A DNA stretch of 64,000 bases from contig NC_066529.1 of NCBI RefSeq assembly GCF_024679095.1, positions 3,173,594 to 3,237,593 of the forward strand, written 5' to 3'. Below the pieces are notes generated by a model that worked only from the letters and a program-made list of their open reading frames with translations, was not told where the DNA came from and ran no database searches. Positions 51,745-64,000 of the stretch are shown here, piece by piece; positions within the stretch are counted from its first letter, which is position 1; each line of letters begins with the position of its first letter. The position numbers were made by a program, and so were the translations under genes. The stretch is from Eriocheir sinensis. Taxonomy: Eukaryota; Arthropoda; Malacostraca; Decapoda; Varunidae.

Positions 51745-52140
51745 AGACAAAGTATACTGCACATTTAGTCTTTATCACGTGTTCCTATATTGCTTTAGAG
51801 TCAGATGAATGGCATATAATAAAGATATAACTAAGCGTATTCTGTTAGACAATGGTACAGATCTGCGTGACGATAGACAAAGTATACTGCACATTTAGTC
51901 TTTATCACGTGTTCCTATATTGCTTTAGAGACAGATGAATGGCATATAATAAAGATATAACTAAGCGTATACTGTAAATCGAGAGACTATTGGAAGTTAG
52001 ACAATGGGAACAAGACTCCGTGACAATAGACAACTTATAATTCACATTCATTCTATATTACGTGTTCCTGTAGTGCCTCAGAGACAGACGAAAAGCATAT
52101 AATAAAGATGAAAGCAATCGTATACCGTAGAACGAAGGAA
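51745..52140. repeat. Tandem array of about 130-153 bp, 3 copies
   Basis: AGACAAAGTATACTGCACAT begins copies at 51745 and 51875, with a diverged copy at 52028. It is unrelated in sequence to the 131-bp array on the other side of exon 1. Confidence 0.9.
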
Positions 52141-52233
52141 TATTTGAGTGATGCAACCATATGTAGTAGTAATTAAAATAACCCGTGTAATTAAACGACA
52201 GATGAGGAAAAAAACAAAATATTAACGGAGACA

Positions 52234-52259
52234 AGATACCTGTAAGAAGGGAGGAAACT
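52234..52259 (-). promoter_or_regulatory. Recursive-splice-like site (polypyrimidine-CAG|GTATCT)
   Basis: On the minus strand GTTTCCTCCCTTCTTACAG joins GTATCT at 52240/52239, an acceptor directly followed by a donor. It lies 523 bases upstream of exon 1, in the presumed 5' UTR intron. Motif evidence only. Confidence 0.3.
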
Positions 52260-52589
52260 TAAAACAATTCCCCCGAACACCATAAGTAACAAAGACAGAA
52301 CACTCGTATCTCCATTACTAATCCCTTCTCTTTAGTATCGAAATAACAAACATTAAACCAAAGACGCCTCAAAACAATAACAAGTTAGCAATTCCAAAAC
52401 CAAACACACAAGAGCAATAACCAAAGGGACACACACGGCACTCCCACATCCAAATAAATCACGTGTGTCTAATTAGTGATGGACAGGTGAGTGAATTCCG
52501 TCCCCCAGGTGTGCAAAGGTGAGGTGGTGAAGTCTCGTCCTGATTGCGCCTTGATTAAACTCCACCTGTGCCTGACGATAATCAAGTCA

Positions 52590-52905
52590 ACCGTAAATAC
52601 AAAGGGAAGGGAAAGGAAGGAAGGGAAAGAAGACGGAAGAGACAAAACAAAGATAATGATGATGGAGCGAGCGTGAAACGGAGAAGAAAGAGTTGTGTTA
52701 ATTTTGGCGTGAAAATGGAAAGGAAAAATAAACGAGGGTGGAAGGAAAGAGGATGTGGAATAAGATGAGGATGATGATGAAAACGAGGAGGAGGAAGATG
52801 AGGAGGAAGAGTTGGATGAAAAGGTGGGGGAGGAGGAGGAGGAGGAGGAGGAGGAGGAATTAGTTGAAAAGGAGAAGGATAAAAAAGGAGAGGAGAAAAA
52901 CAAGG
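52590..52905. repeat. Purine-rich tract with (GGA)n and (GAT)n
   Basis: GGAAGGAAGG 52605-52640, GATGATG 52762-52785, (GGA)n 52826-52860. No gene is seen. Confidence 0.85.
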
Positions 52906-53029
52906 TGGAGAGAGCGGTGCCATGTATTTTTAGAGCTAGTTTGCGTTTTAATGATAATAATGAGATGGAGAAGAATACAGACAGACAGACAAACACCTAC
53001 ACAGACATGAATAATTAGTCATATATACA

Positions 53030-53042
53030 TTCATACATACAT

Positions 53043-53075
<33 letters not shown>

Positions 53076-53097
53076 TAGAGACAGACAGAGAGACGAG

Positions 53098-53139
<42 letters not shown>

Positions 53140-53145
53140 TAGACA
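53030..53145. repeat. (CAGA)n tetranucleotide repeat
   Basis: ATACATACATAC leading into CAGA units with ACAAACAG interruptions. Confidence 0.95.
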
Positions 53146-53230
53146 AATAGAAAAAAAAAACAGGCAAAAATAAGGAAAAATGTGTTATTTAGAATGCTGG
53201 GAAAAAATATATATTTGAAACGGCTACCAT

Positions 53231-53233
<3 letters not shown>

Positions 53234-53313
<80 letters not shown>

Positions 53314-53418
53314 TCTACAAAGGGAGGGACTTAATTGGACAATATTGGTGGTGGAGGAGTGGTTTACGCCCGAGAGAGAGAGAGAGAGAGAAATTGGAGT
53401 CATGAGAAACACTAAGTA

Positions 53419-53452
<34 letters not shown>
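53234..53452. repeat. (CT)n - (GA)n - (CT)n
   Basis: (CT)n 53234-53309, (GA)n 53371-53391, (CT)n 53420-53452, then a C/T-rich tract to about 54165. Confidence 0.95.
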
Positions 53453-53455
<3 letters not shown>

Positions 53456-54165
53456 CCTCTATTTCTCCATCTAACTGCTTTTCATCACCTATTTTTTTTA
53501 TCCCTACTCCTTTCTCTTTTCCTTCTTCCTCCTTCGTTGCAACACGCCTTTTCATATTCCCCACTTTCCTTTTCCTTTCCCTTCCATTCTCTCCTTACCT
53601 TTTCCTTCCTTCCATCCTTACTTGCTTTCCTTAACTCATCCAATGCATTTCTTTCCTTCTTCCTCAATTTCTTCATTAGTCTTCAATCTCCATCTCTCTT
53701 CCTCACCATTTAATACTAACTTCTCTCCTATCTCACCTTTATTATCTATTTTCACTCTTCCTTATGTTCTTCTCTAGTCCTTCATCTCATCTTCTCTCCT
53801 TCTCCTCTGTTATTAATCTTTTTTGTTATTTCACTCTTCTTATCTTCTATCTACCTCACCTTTTATCACTATCTTGTAATGTATTTTTGTGGACAGTAAA
53901 ATATCTATCTACAAATTTATCTATTTATCTATCTGTTTATCTATTTATCTATCTACATTCTTTTCCCCCTTCCTTTAATCTCTCCCTCTTCCTCTCATTT
54001 CTCTTGTCTTTTTAAATGTATCTCTATTCTTCTTTATTCCTTCTCTTGACTCCTTTTCTTTCCTCATCTTTCTTTTTTCCTTTTCAGTGTATTTCTATTC
54101 TCTTTCCCCCCTTTCCTGTAACCTCTCCCTCTTCCTCTCCTTTCTCTTGCCGTTTTCTTTCCTGC
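53453..54165. repeat. Polypyrimidine tract with TATC-rich patch
   Basis: C/T-rich sequence. (TATC)n-like 53905-53955. TTTTCAGTGTATTTCTATTC-type duplications near 54015 and 54085. Confidence 0.8.
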
Positions 54166-54231
54166 TCTCGTGACGCAAAATAGCTGTGACGCACTTAGTA
54201 ATGTAATTAGTGACGCACGTGTCAGTGTCTG

Positions 54232-54244
54232 TGTGTGTCTGTGT

Positions 54245-54290
<46 letters not shown>
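54232..54290. repeat. (GT)n microsatellite
   Basis: GTCTGTGTCAGTG leading into pure GT (54246-54288). Confidence 0.95.
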
Positions 54291-54439
54291 CTCAGTGCTG
54301 TGTCGGTGTGGGGATGCATGACTTCAGAACCACAGCATGCTATCAAATAAAAAAATAAAAAAGGCTTGATACAATACTTTTGAATTAGAAGAGAGAGAAA
54401 AAAAAATTGCAATAAACCGCTGAGGCTGTCTAAATAAAT

Positions 54440-55420
54440 CAGAAAGGGGAAGTAAAGGGAAGGGCAGTTCTTATTTTATTTTAGGGGTTGAATAAATCGG
54501 GTAAGAATTTTAAACACAGGAATAAGGAGAAAAAAACTGAAAATAAAGAAAAAAAACATACACAGCCATTGAGATATAAACAAAAACACCAAGAATATAT
54601 TATGAAAAAAGGAAAACTTGTACCGCGGAAAGAAGGAAAACTATGAAAAGCGGTTCTTGTAAAGTTATAAACCAGAAAAGAAATTAGAAAAGGAGACGAA
54701 AGGGAAGGGAATGAGAGAGCAACGTCCTTCAGAGAGAAATTCGTGGTATGTTTAAGAGGGAAAAAGGAAAACAATGAAGGCAGAGAAAGAGGAGAAGGCC
54801 AAGGAGAGGAGATACCTGAGGCTGGAAGAGGAGGAGGAGGAGGAGGAGGACGAGAACGATGACAGCGAGGGTGAGGAGGAGGAAGAGAATGAGGAGGGTG
54901 AGGATTAGGAGGATGAGGACGAGGACGAGGCGGAAGAGGAGGAGACGGAGAGAAGAGAACATGGAGGAGGAGGAAAAGGACTAAAAATGGAAATGAAAAA
55001 TAAAGAGCGACAGGAATAATATGAAACAAGTACGGAATGAGGTAAACGTATATATAAAACAAAAGAAATGTCAGTTATCTAAGAGAGAAAAATACTGGCA
55101 GACAGACAGACAGACGTAAACAGAAAGACTTCACACTCCAGACAAAGAATGCAGCATGAGGAAAAAAACGAAGAGGAAAACAACCAAAAAGGAAAATAAC
55201 CACTATCGTAGAAAGATGAAAGCTGCAAGACAATATAAAAAAATGGGAAAAACTGAACAGCTGAAAGAAGGAAGGAAAAAAGAATGCGATGTGGTTCTTG
55301 TGACGTTGTGGACAAGAAAAGAATATGATAAAGAGACGAGAGGGAAGTTATAGTCTATTAAAACACATAATGGAATAAGATGATAAAAAAAAACACCAAT
55401 TGTAGATAGAAAGAAAAAGA
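54440..55420. other. A-rich sequence with (GGA)n, no gene seen
   Basis: GGA/GGAC-rich 54825-54955. (CAGA) near 55097-55112. The rest is A-rich. Confidence 0.6.
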
Positions 55421-55424
55421 CTTA

Positions 55425-55785
55425 ACTATCACCACCACCACCATCACCACTAAAGAGCTCCACCACAATCACGACTACCAGCTCAACCAATATTACCCAC
55501 ACCACAAGCACTTCTCCCACCACCACCACCAAACGTACCCCCACCACAACAACCACTACCAACACCACCGCTATCACCCCTACCATCATCACCACCAACA
55601 CGATCACAACTAAACGCCCATCCACAACAACCACTACCAACACCACCACAATTACCCCTACCATCACAGCCACCACCATCATCACCACTATACAACTCCA
55701 CCACAATCACAACTATCAACACCACAACTGCTACTCTCACCACCACCACCACTACCACCACCTCCTACCTCCTCCCACAGGTAAT
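55425..55785. repeat. Degenerate (CAC/CCA)n with internal duplication
   Basis: ACAACAACCACTACCAACAC recurs near 55548 and 55624, about 76 bp apart, within CCACCA-rich sequence. Gly/Val-rich minus frames are artefacts. Confidence 0.85.
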
Positions 55786-56069
55786 ACAAGCGGGCAGTAA
55801 CGTTAAGCAAGAGGAATGTGAGCGCGGGAGAACGCGGGCGGAGGCGAGGCGCGGAAATTAAAGAAAAAGAACAAAGAGAAACTGGAATGGGACGGACGTG
55901 GTACAAAATTTTCCTGTTTTTTTTTATTCTAAGTTTCAAGATTATGATTTATGTGTTTATGAATTTGGAGTGTTTTTTTATATATATTTTTTTATGCCTT
56001 ACTATTGCGATTCTTTACATAATTGGTCGAGTGTATTCCCGTAGCTCCGTTCTAAATAATACTTGTAAT

Positions 56070-56415
56070 ATACGGAGGAGAAGAAAAAGGAAGGAAAAGA
56101 GGAAAATAAAATACGAAAATAAAAAGAGAATAGAAAAGAAAAAGAGATAAAAGAAAAGAGGAAAAGAGAGGAGGAAGGTAAGAAAATGGAAAATACAAAA
56201 AATAAAAGGAGTAAAGAAAAGGAAGAGAGAAAAAATGAAAAAATGAAAAGAAAGGAGAAAGATAAGAAAATGGAAAATACGAAAATAAAAAGAGAAAAGA
56301 GAAGGAAAAGAGAAAAAGAAGAGGAAAAGAAAGGAGAAAGGTAAGAAAATGAAAAATACAAAAAATAAAAAGAGAAAAAGAAAGGAAAAGAGAAAAAAAG
56401 AGAGAGAAGAAGAGG
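56070..56415. repeat. A/G-rich tandem repeat of about 83 bp
   Basis: GGTAAGAAAATGGAAAATAC-like blocks near 56177, 56257 and 56340. Confidence 0.75.
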
Positions 56416-56884
56416 TGAAAAACCGAGAAATCCAGGCAATATGATTATAAACTTTCCTAACAAGCGTATCCCGGGCGACTTCTCATTTTTCACTCACTAT
56501 CCAACTTATTTCCTACCAATCTTACTCTATAAATACCAACGTCAGAGAAGGTCAGCTTGCCTCCCTCTCCCTTATCTCTCCCGTGTCTCTCTCCCTGTCT
56601 ACCTGTCTATCAAATATACCTCCAAATCTGTCCTCTATCATAACTCCATTCACTGTATTAATCTGTCCATTTTTTCAGCTTAAAACTCAATCAAGGAGTG
56701 TCGAAACGAGATATATAAAGGGAGAAAAGTGATGGAGATTGAAGTACAGAGCAGGGAAGGAGAGGAAGACTGAATGTAGAGGTGGAGAGATGGCCTGAGG
56801 GAGGATGAGGGAAATACATATGTCAGATGACGGTGTGCTTGGCCGGGCTGGGTGAAGGAGAGCTATCAGAGACGTCGCTTCCAT

Positions 56885-57330
56885 ATATAAAAGGAAAATG
56901 GGTATAGGTAAAAAAGCATGAATGAGTAGAAATAAGGAAATATGTATAGAAAAATGAAGCGTGACCATAGAGAAATGAGGAAAGGTGTATAGAGAGAGAA
57001 GGACGAACATAGAGAAATGAGAATATATGTATAGAAAATGAAGGAAGAACATAGAGATGGGAAAGATGTATAGTTAAAAAAGCAAGTACAAATAGAAATG
57101 AGAAAATATGTATAGAAAAAGAAGCAAGAACACAGAGAAATGAAGAATGATGTATAGAAAAAGGAGAAAGAACTGAGAAACGGGAAAAGATGGATATAAA
57201 AAGGACAAAGAACAGAGAGAAATGAGAAAAAGAAGGATAGAAAAAGGACAAAGAACACAGATAAATGAGAAAAAATGGATATAAAAAGGACAAAGAACAC
57301 AGAGAAATGAGAAAACATGGATGAAGAAAG
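56885..57330. repeat. 42-bp minisatellite, about 10 diverged copies
   Basis: TGTATAG recurs at 56943, 56986, 57029, 57067, 57109 and 57151 (38-43 bp spacing) within CATAGAGAAATGAGAAAA units. 42 is a multiple of 3, so long minus frames arise passively. Confidence 0.85.
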
Positions 57331-57593
57331 AAGCCAAAGATAGAACATAGAAGATAGAAGAAAGAAGAAGATATATGTTATTACTCATCTACCTTTATCT
57401 ATCTTTTTTTTATCTATTTCCACCACCGAAGCGACTGTCTGAACCCGATCTCTATAATCATATGAAGCCACGACTAAACATTTCAGTATCATGCAAGTGA
57501 AAAAGAATCGAGACTCATTACATTATACCAAGAGCGATCAGGAAACACCGAGTCTCATCACTCTTTGTTCTGGGCTGAAAATCTGTGCGGGTC

Positions 57594-57623
57594 CGTCTGT
57601 CTGTCTGTCTGTCTATCTGTCTA

Positions 57624-57654
<31 letters not shown>

Positions 57655-57690
57655 TTCTGTTATTCTTTCCGCATCCTTCATTGTCTTCTC

Positions 57691-57763
<73 letters not shown>

Positions 57764-57868
57764 TGTGTTTGAACATATTTGCGGTTCTGCATGCAAACCG
57801 TGTGAATATCATGTGTGTGTGTGTGTGTGTGTGTGTGTATACATGCACTTTTTCTCTCCTGTTCATTG

Positions 57869-57934
<66 letters not shown>
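57594..57934. repeat. (GTCT)n, (GT)n and (CT)n cluster
   Basis: (GTCT/ATCT)n 57594-57660, (GT)n 57694-57768, (GT)n 57813-57839, (CT)n 57870-57934 ending in CA and poly(A). Confidence 0.96.
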
Positions 57935-57965
<31 letters not shown>

Positions 57966-58150
57966 CAGTTCCGCTGTATAAGGGACTGAATGGGAAGTTA
58001 AACTCGAAGCACTAAATAAAACAAATAATAGACCGAAACGAAACTAAAGAAAACGAAACGAATAAAAACTTCCTCTCCTTCCCTTTGCGAAACTCTGCCA
58101 CATAGCAAACACAGGAATGAAGGGAACGAAGCACTCTGGAATGAAACGGT

Positions 58151-58206
<56 letters not shown>
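58151..58206. repeat. (CA)n microsatellite
   Basis: About 27 CA units. Confidence 0.96.
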
Positions 58207-58209
<3 letters not shown>

Positions 58210-58284
58210 AAGAAACAAATGTGGGAATTAAAAGAATGTGAAATAGGTGTAGAGGAAGGACATAAAGGTGTAATTAGGTCACTA

Positions 58285-58802
58285 GAATGAGCGGAGAAAG
58301 AAAGAAAGAAAGGAAGGAAGCAAGGAAGCAAAGAATAAACAAAAGAAAGAGGAGGAGGAGGAGGAATGCAAGATGAAGGGAATTACAAGAAACGGTGAAG
58401 GATGAATGAATGAAGGAAGGAAGGAAGGGACAGAAGAAAATATTCGACTCAAGGAAGGAAGAAAGGAAGATGTAACAGAAGGAAGGAAGAAGGGAATGAG
58501 AGAATGCAAGATCGATTGAAAGACGGAAAACAACAATGAAAGAAAGAAATTTTAGAGGAAGGTAAAAGAGGAAGGATAAGAGAAGAGGGAGGAGACAGAA
58601 AACCGAGAGAGAGAAAGAGATAGAGATAGAGAGAAAATAGGAAAATAGAGAAAGATAAAAAAAGAAGTAAAACAGAGAACTAGACATAGAGAAAAGAGAA
58701 AGAAAGAAAGAAAACGAAGGAAAAGAAAAAGAAAGAGAGAAAGAGAAAAAAAAGGGAAACAGGAAAAAAAGAAAGGAAAAAAAAGAAAGAAAAAAGAAAA
58801 GG

Positions 58803-58842
<40 letters not shown>

Positions 58843-58850
58843 AAGAGGAG
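58285..58850. repeat. Polypurine tract with (AAGG)n and (GA)n
   Basis: AAAG/AAGG 58295-58330, GGAAGG 58412-58480, A/G-rich to (GA)n at 58807-58841. Confidence 0.9.
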
Positions 58851-58929
58851 ACATACCCAGCCAAAATGGAACAAATTGGACCAATACTCGGAAGCGGGAC
58901 ATCTAATCCTGATGGAGTGTCCGCGACGA

Positions 58930-61550
58930 TACAGAACACAACCAATTTCTATCCAGTTCTTGCCTTCCCTCGCCCTTTTCTTTTCCCCTTTATCCTTATT
59001 CCTATCCTTATTCTTATCCTTTTATCGTTATTCTTATTCCCCCTGTTTATTTATCTCTTGTTTATACATTTTTTTCATCTTTTCAAAAACCAACCCGATT
59101 TTTAGACGTTTTTTGACACCCCCTTCCCTCGTCTTTTCTTTTCCCCTTGTCTTTTTTTTTTGTATTCCTTTCTGTCCATATCTTTTACCCATACGTTTCT
59201 CTTATCAACTTCTCACAAAACACACAAACAATTTCTATCTATCATTTCATAAGATATGTTTTTTTATTTTTTTATATATACCTCACACTGAACACAACCG
59301 CCCAATTTCGACTCCCAGCTCTTGCCTTCCCCTTCCCGGCCTTTCCCCTTCCCCCTATTCTCTCTATTTCTTTCCATTTATAACTTTTTTCCATACGTTT
59401 TATTTTCTATCAACCTTCCACAAAACAAACTCAATTTTTATCCCCCTTCTCCTTATCCTTTTATACTCCTCTCTATTCATCTTTTTTATTCATCTTGTTT
59501 TACGTTCTCTTTTATCAACTTTACATAACGCACACCAAATATATGTCCAGTTCTTGCCTCCCCTACCCGCCCTTTCCTCTCCCTAATCCTTACTCTTTGC
59601 TCTTTTCTATTTATATATTTTTTCCTATACGTTATTTTCCCAACTTCTGACAAAACACAACCAGCCAATTTTTATCCCCTTCTCGCCCTCCCACTCGCCC
59701 TTTCTTTCCCCTCATCTTTGCTTTTCTTTATTTCAACCTTTCTTTTTATCCGGTATCTCACAAAGTACACCCAATTGCTATCGACATCTTCCCCATCCAC
59801 CCCAACCATATTCTTCCCTTTCTTTTTTTTTATTTCCTCCTGTAATGTTTTTTTTTCTGATACGTTTTTTCCTCTATCAGCACACCTTCTCACCCCTTCT
59901 CTACTCTTTCCTCCCTGACTCCTTTCCCTTATTCTATCTTCACATCCTTTCACTCCTCAACCCCTTCCTCCCTCCCTTCTTCGTTCCCTTCCCTTCTACC
60001 CTTTATCCACCCTTCCCTAGCTCAGTTCACTCCTCCACCTTCTTCTTCCTCTCTTCTTGCACTCTTTCCTCACTCCTTTCCTTATCCTTTTCACCATTCC
60101 TTCCTCTACCCTTTCCTTCCTCTCTTCTTCGTTCCCTTTCCTTCTCCCTTTCATCCACCCTTCCCTCAGGTCATTCCATCACCCTTTTCTTCCTCTCTTC
60201 CTTTCCTTATCATTTCCATCCTTAATTCCTCTATCCTTTCCTTCCTCCCATCTTCTTTCCCTTTCCTTCTCCCTTTCATCCACCCTTCCCTCAGTCAGTT
60301 CCTCCAACCTTCCTCCCTGCACCCTTTCTTCCCTCCTTCCTTACCCTTTCACCTAATTTTTGTATCCAGTTCTCGCCCGTCCACCCAAACTACTTCCTTC
60401 CCTTCAGTTTTCTTTTTATTTACTCCAGTTTATTTATTTTTTATTCCAATACGTTTTTCTTTTATCTGTCAGCTTACAAAACGCATCACCTGTTCTCCCC
60501 TTCTCTTTATATTTATTCCTATCTACTATTTTTACCCGATACCCTTTTTTTTATCAGCGTAAAAAAACTAACTCGATATCTATTCAGTTTTCTCCTCGCC
60601 CTCTCCACCTCCCTCTTCACTCTCATATATATTCTTTTTTTTCTTTTTCTTATTCCAATACGTTCCCTTAAGCACCTTTCTCCCTCTTCCCTGTTCTCTG
60701 TCTCTGTCTCCTCTTTCTCTCTCTCTCTCCTCTTATCTCTTTATCTCTTTCCGATTTTTCTGTTATTTTTTTTACTCGGTTCTTTCCTTAACTCCTTTCT
60801 TTTTTTTTTATAAGTTTTCCGATACTTGTTGCAGCCTTTCATATCCCTTCATTCGTTCTTCCCTTCTATTTTCTTCCTTTCATCTTCCTATCAATATATC
60901 CATTTTCGATTTCTCTTTTTCTTTCACTCAGTTCTCGTTCCTCTGTCCCATCTTTTCTTTCTATTCTCCCTTTTATTATTTTTTTTCCGATATCTGTTGC
61001 AGCATTTCCTATCCACTCACTGCTCTTCCATCTACTCTCCCATTCCCTTCATTTCTTAGCTTTATTCCTGTTCTCCATTCCTCTATTTCCGACTTCTCCC
61101 TTTTTTTCTTATTCAGTTCTAGTTTCTCTATCCCATTGTTTATTTTTCTAACTCCTTTTTTTTCCGATATCTGTTCCAGCACTTCATATCCACTCACTGT
61201 TCCTCCATCCACGCGTCCATTCCTTCCATTTCTTCGCCTTATTCTTCTCCCCATTTATCCATTTCCCCGACTTCTCCTTTTTTCTTATTCATATCAATTG
61301 CTGTTCCTCATTCCATCCTCTCTCTCCTTCCATTTCTTCGCCTTATTCTTCCTCTCCATTTATCCATATCCCCGACTTCTCCTTTTTTCTTATTCATATC
61401 AATTGCTGTTCCTCAATCCATCCTCTCATTCCTTCCGTTTCTTCGCCTTATTTTTCCTCTCCATTTATCCATATCCACGACTTCTCCTTTTTTTCTTATC
61501 CACCTCTTCGTTCCCTCACTGACACCATTTTTTTCTGGTATCTCGCTCTC
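58930..61550. repeat. Degenerate C/T-rich tandem repeats
   Basis: Blocks with CAGTTCTTGCCTTCCC and CACAAAACACAAC-like ends recur through 58950-59700. TTCCGATATCTGTTGCAGCA-like blocks occur at about 60820, 60990 and 61165. CGACTTCTCCTTTTTTCTTA blocks recur near 61270, 61373 and 61475 (about 102 bp). No gene is seen. Confidence 0.8.
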
Positions 61551-61717
61551 TGACACGTTTTTTTTGGTAGACTTTTTCATCCTGTAGCTCTCCCTAGCGC
61601 CCACCTGTCCCGAGTCTTTCCTTGTTCACGCTTTATGGAATATCTACATTTGACGTTTCCTATTACTCATTCATCCGCTCGGTTGTCCTGACGTCCCTCC
61701 GCGCCTCCCCTCGCCTT

Positions 61718-62010
61718 ACATATTTTAGAGTATATATCGATTTTTCTGACCTTTCTACTTTCTTTTTCATCCGCTTAACCGCCCACACACACACGACCTC
61801 CTTCCTCCGTTCCTCGTTCCCTTCCCTTCTTTCCTTCCTTCAACCTTCCCCCAGTCAGTCCTTTCCTTCACTTTTACATATTTTAAAGTATATATCGATT
61901 TTTCTGACCTTTCTACTTTCTTTTTCATCCTCTTAACCGCCCACACACACACGACCTCCTGCCTCCGTTTTTCGTTCCCTTCCCTTCTTTCCTTCATTCA
62001 ACCTTTCCTC
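61718..62010. repeat. 158-bp tandem duplication
   Basis: ACATATTTTAGAGTATATAT and ACATATTTTAAAGTATATAT begin copies at 61718 and 61876. Both contain CGCCCACACACACACGACCT. Confidence 0.9.
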
Positions 62011-62365
62011 CGTCAGTCCATTCCTCCACTCTTTTCTTTCTCTCTTCCTCTACTCTCTCCTCCCTCCTTTCCTTATCCTTATTTCTCTTTACTTTTACTT
62101 ATTCTTGATTGTAATTACCTTTTTATTATTTCTTTTACTTCTCATCTACTTCACCACCCACATACTCCGTCCTCCCCCTCCCTAAGTCATGGATTCTTCC
62201 TTTTAATGGCTTAATTTTTTTTACTTATCATCCCTTTGACCGAACACAAACTCTCCTCCTCCTCCTTTTTTAGCCACATATTCTTACTTCTAATTTCGTT
62301 CTTCCTTTCCTCCCTCCTTTCTTTATTTAACTTTACTTCCTTTATTTACTGTTTATTTATTTATT

Positions 62366-62403
<38 letters not shown>

Positions 62404-62786
62404 TTTATTTTCTTTGATCCAGTTTTTGTCATGTCAGAATTTTTTTTACCCTTCTCATCCGTATTTCCGCCCACCGCCCGCGCGCTATCTCTCTCCCTCT
62501 CCTCTGTTCACTCTTCCAATATATTTTTTTTTCCATTTTTTTGTCGTTTTTGGTTGTTTTTCTAGATTCGTTTTTCTTTCTTTCTTTTTTTCTCTCGTCG
62601 GTCTTGTCCGCAAACTCTCCCTCGCTCATCCGTCAATTCCGTTTATTTATTATTATTTTTTTTTTTTGCTTTTTCTGTTCTCATTTTTACACTTTCATAT
62701 TCTTATTCATATTCTTTTTCCGTCTTTCTTTCTTTCTCTCTATTTTTCTTTCTACCTTTCTTTTTCTTTCGTTTTCTTTCTTTTCA

Positions 62787-62845
<59 letters not shown>

Positions 62846-63022
62846 GTTCTCGCCTACCTCCTCTCAATCATGTTTTTTTCTTTCTTTTTTGTTGTCAGTC
62901 ATACATTTTTTTTTTAATCCATTCACATCCCTTACTCTTTTTCTGTATATATTTTATCCTTTCATCATTTATTCCGTTCCTTTTTTATTTTATTTTTGTT
63001 ACGTTTTGCAATTTCCACCTGT

Positions 63023-63075
<53 letters not shown>

Positions 63076-63105
63076 TTTTTTGATCGCTCGTCCACACACT
63101 CCAAT
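62011..63105. repeat. T/C-rich sequence with (CT)n
   Basis: (CT)n 62369-62400, 62789-62842 and 63026-63071 in T-rich sequence. No gene is seen. Confidence 0.88.
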
Positions 63106-63109
63106 CCAT

Positions 63110-64000
63110 TCAGCTTTTTTTTTTTTTTTACTTTTCTCTTACGCTTTATTTTTTCTCCTCTTATGTTTTTTTTTTAATGTATTGGTTTCTCTTTTTATTA
63201 TTGTGTTCGTTTAGTTCTTCTTCTCCTTTTTAACTACTTACTTAATCACCCAATTCTTAACCATTCCTTCCCCTATTGCGTTCATTTGGTTTTCTTTATT
63301 ATTCCAAGTTTTTTTTATTTATCTATTCCTCAGTTTTTTTTCTTTTCTGAACACTCTTTTTTTTCTTTTTCTCTCGTCTCCTGATTTGTTTTACACTTTT
63401 CTCTCATTCTTTATTTTTCTCCTCTTCTGTTTTTTCATTATATTGGTTTCTTTCTATATTATTGGGTTCTCTTTCTTCTTTTTTACTGCTCTCTTGTCTG
63501 CCACTCAATCACCCATTTCTTAACCATTCCTTCTCCTATTGCGTTTATTTGATTTTCTTTATTATTCCAAGTTTTGTTTTTCATTTATCTATTCTTTAGT
63601 TTTTTTTCGGGATATCTCTTTTTTCTCTTTTTCTCTCGTCGTTTTTATATGCCATTTAAATTATAGACAACTTTGTTTTATCTTTTTTTCTGAATTCTCT
63701 CTTTTTCTTCTTCTGTCTCGTTTCCTATTTTTTTCTATCATAATATTACAACGTTTTCATTTGTCATTTTTATTTTTATCTAGTTTTCAGGCGCCATTTT
63801 TTATTAGACAACTTTATTTAATCTTCTTTTTCGGAATTCTCTTTTTTTTCTTTTTTCTCCTTTCCTACTTCTTTCCTATCATAATATTTCAACGTTTTCA
63901 TATGTCATTTTTATTTTTATCTTGTCTTTTTCAGGTGCCATTTTTATTACAGACAACTTTATTTTATCTTTTTTTTCTGAATTCTCTCATTTTTCTCTTC
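63110..64000. repeat. 263-bp and about 143-bp T-rich tandem repeats running off the edge
   Basis: AACCATTCCTTCCCCTATTG and AACCATTCCTTCTCCTATTG lie at 63259 and 63522. AGACAACTTT then recurs at 63665, 63806 and 63951, each followed by TTCTGAATTCTC-like sequence. Confidence 0.88.

Overview
The window looks like non-model eukaryotic genomic DNA, most likely a decapod crustacean and possibly a brachyuran crab. The evidence is split exons with GT-AG junctions, an extreme density of (GT/CA)n, (GA/CT)n, (GGA)n, (ACT)n and (AAGG)n microsatellites, many local tandem arrays, and five copies of an A/T-rich dispersed element that I recall from crab sequences. The assignment rests on composition and memory; no database search was possible. 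There is no sign of bacterial organisation (no operons, ribosome binding sites or CRISPR array).

Almost everything here is intronic or intergenic. The one gene I can support is on the minus strand. It has four exons at 51660-51716 (start codon at 51701), 24096-24200, 3668-3840 and 93-216, running off the left edge. Each exon has a recognisable acceptor and donor, and the codon phases at all three junctions agree (0, 0, 2). The exons join into one 148-codon open frame spread over about 51.6 kb. The predicted protein begins MGCGVS, a good N-myristoylation motif followed by a palmitoylatable cysteine. It continues with an Asn-rich linker and an acidic coiled coil. I do not recognise the family.

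Region by region: 1-5.2 kb holds exons 4 and 3 with tandem arrays of about 139 and 174 bp, a G-rich minisatellite and a dispersed repeat. 5.2-15.6 kb is polypurine/polypyrimidine and microsatellite DNA with a small promoter-like island at 6.83-6.87 kb (RFX-type X-box plus two CCAAT boxes). 15.65-18.12 kb is a GC-rich island carrying a 62-bp then a 57-bp minisatellite. 18.4-24 kb contains more arrays. Exon 2 lies at 24.1 kb. 24.2-51.6 kb is the largest intron, filled with microsatellites, 74- to 231-bp arrays, nuclear-receptor-like half-site clusters and an E-box palindrome. Exon 1 lies between two arrays of about 130 bp at 51-52.1 kb. 52-64 kb is upstream of the first coding exon and ends in CT/T-rich degenerate tandem repeats.

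The most unusual feature is that two arrays contain the splice donors of the gene itself. Downstream of exon 3, an array carries several copies of the exon 3 tail plus its donor. Downstream of exon 1, an array of about 131 bp carries four copies of its donor placed directly after an acceptor-like polypyrimidine-CAG. Tandem duplication seeded at donors could load long introns with decoy or recursive splice sites.
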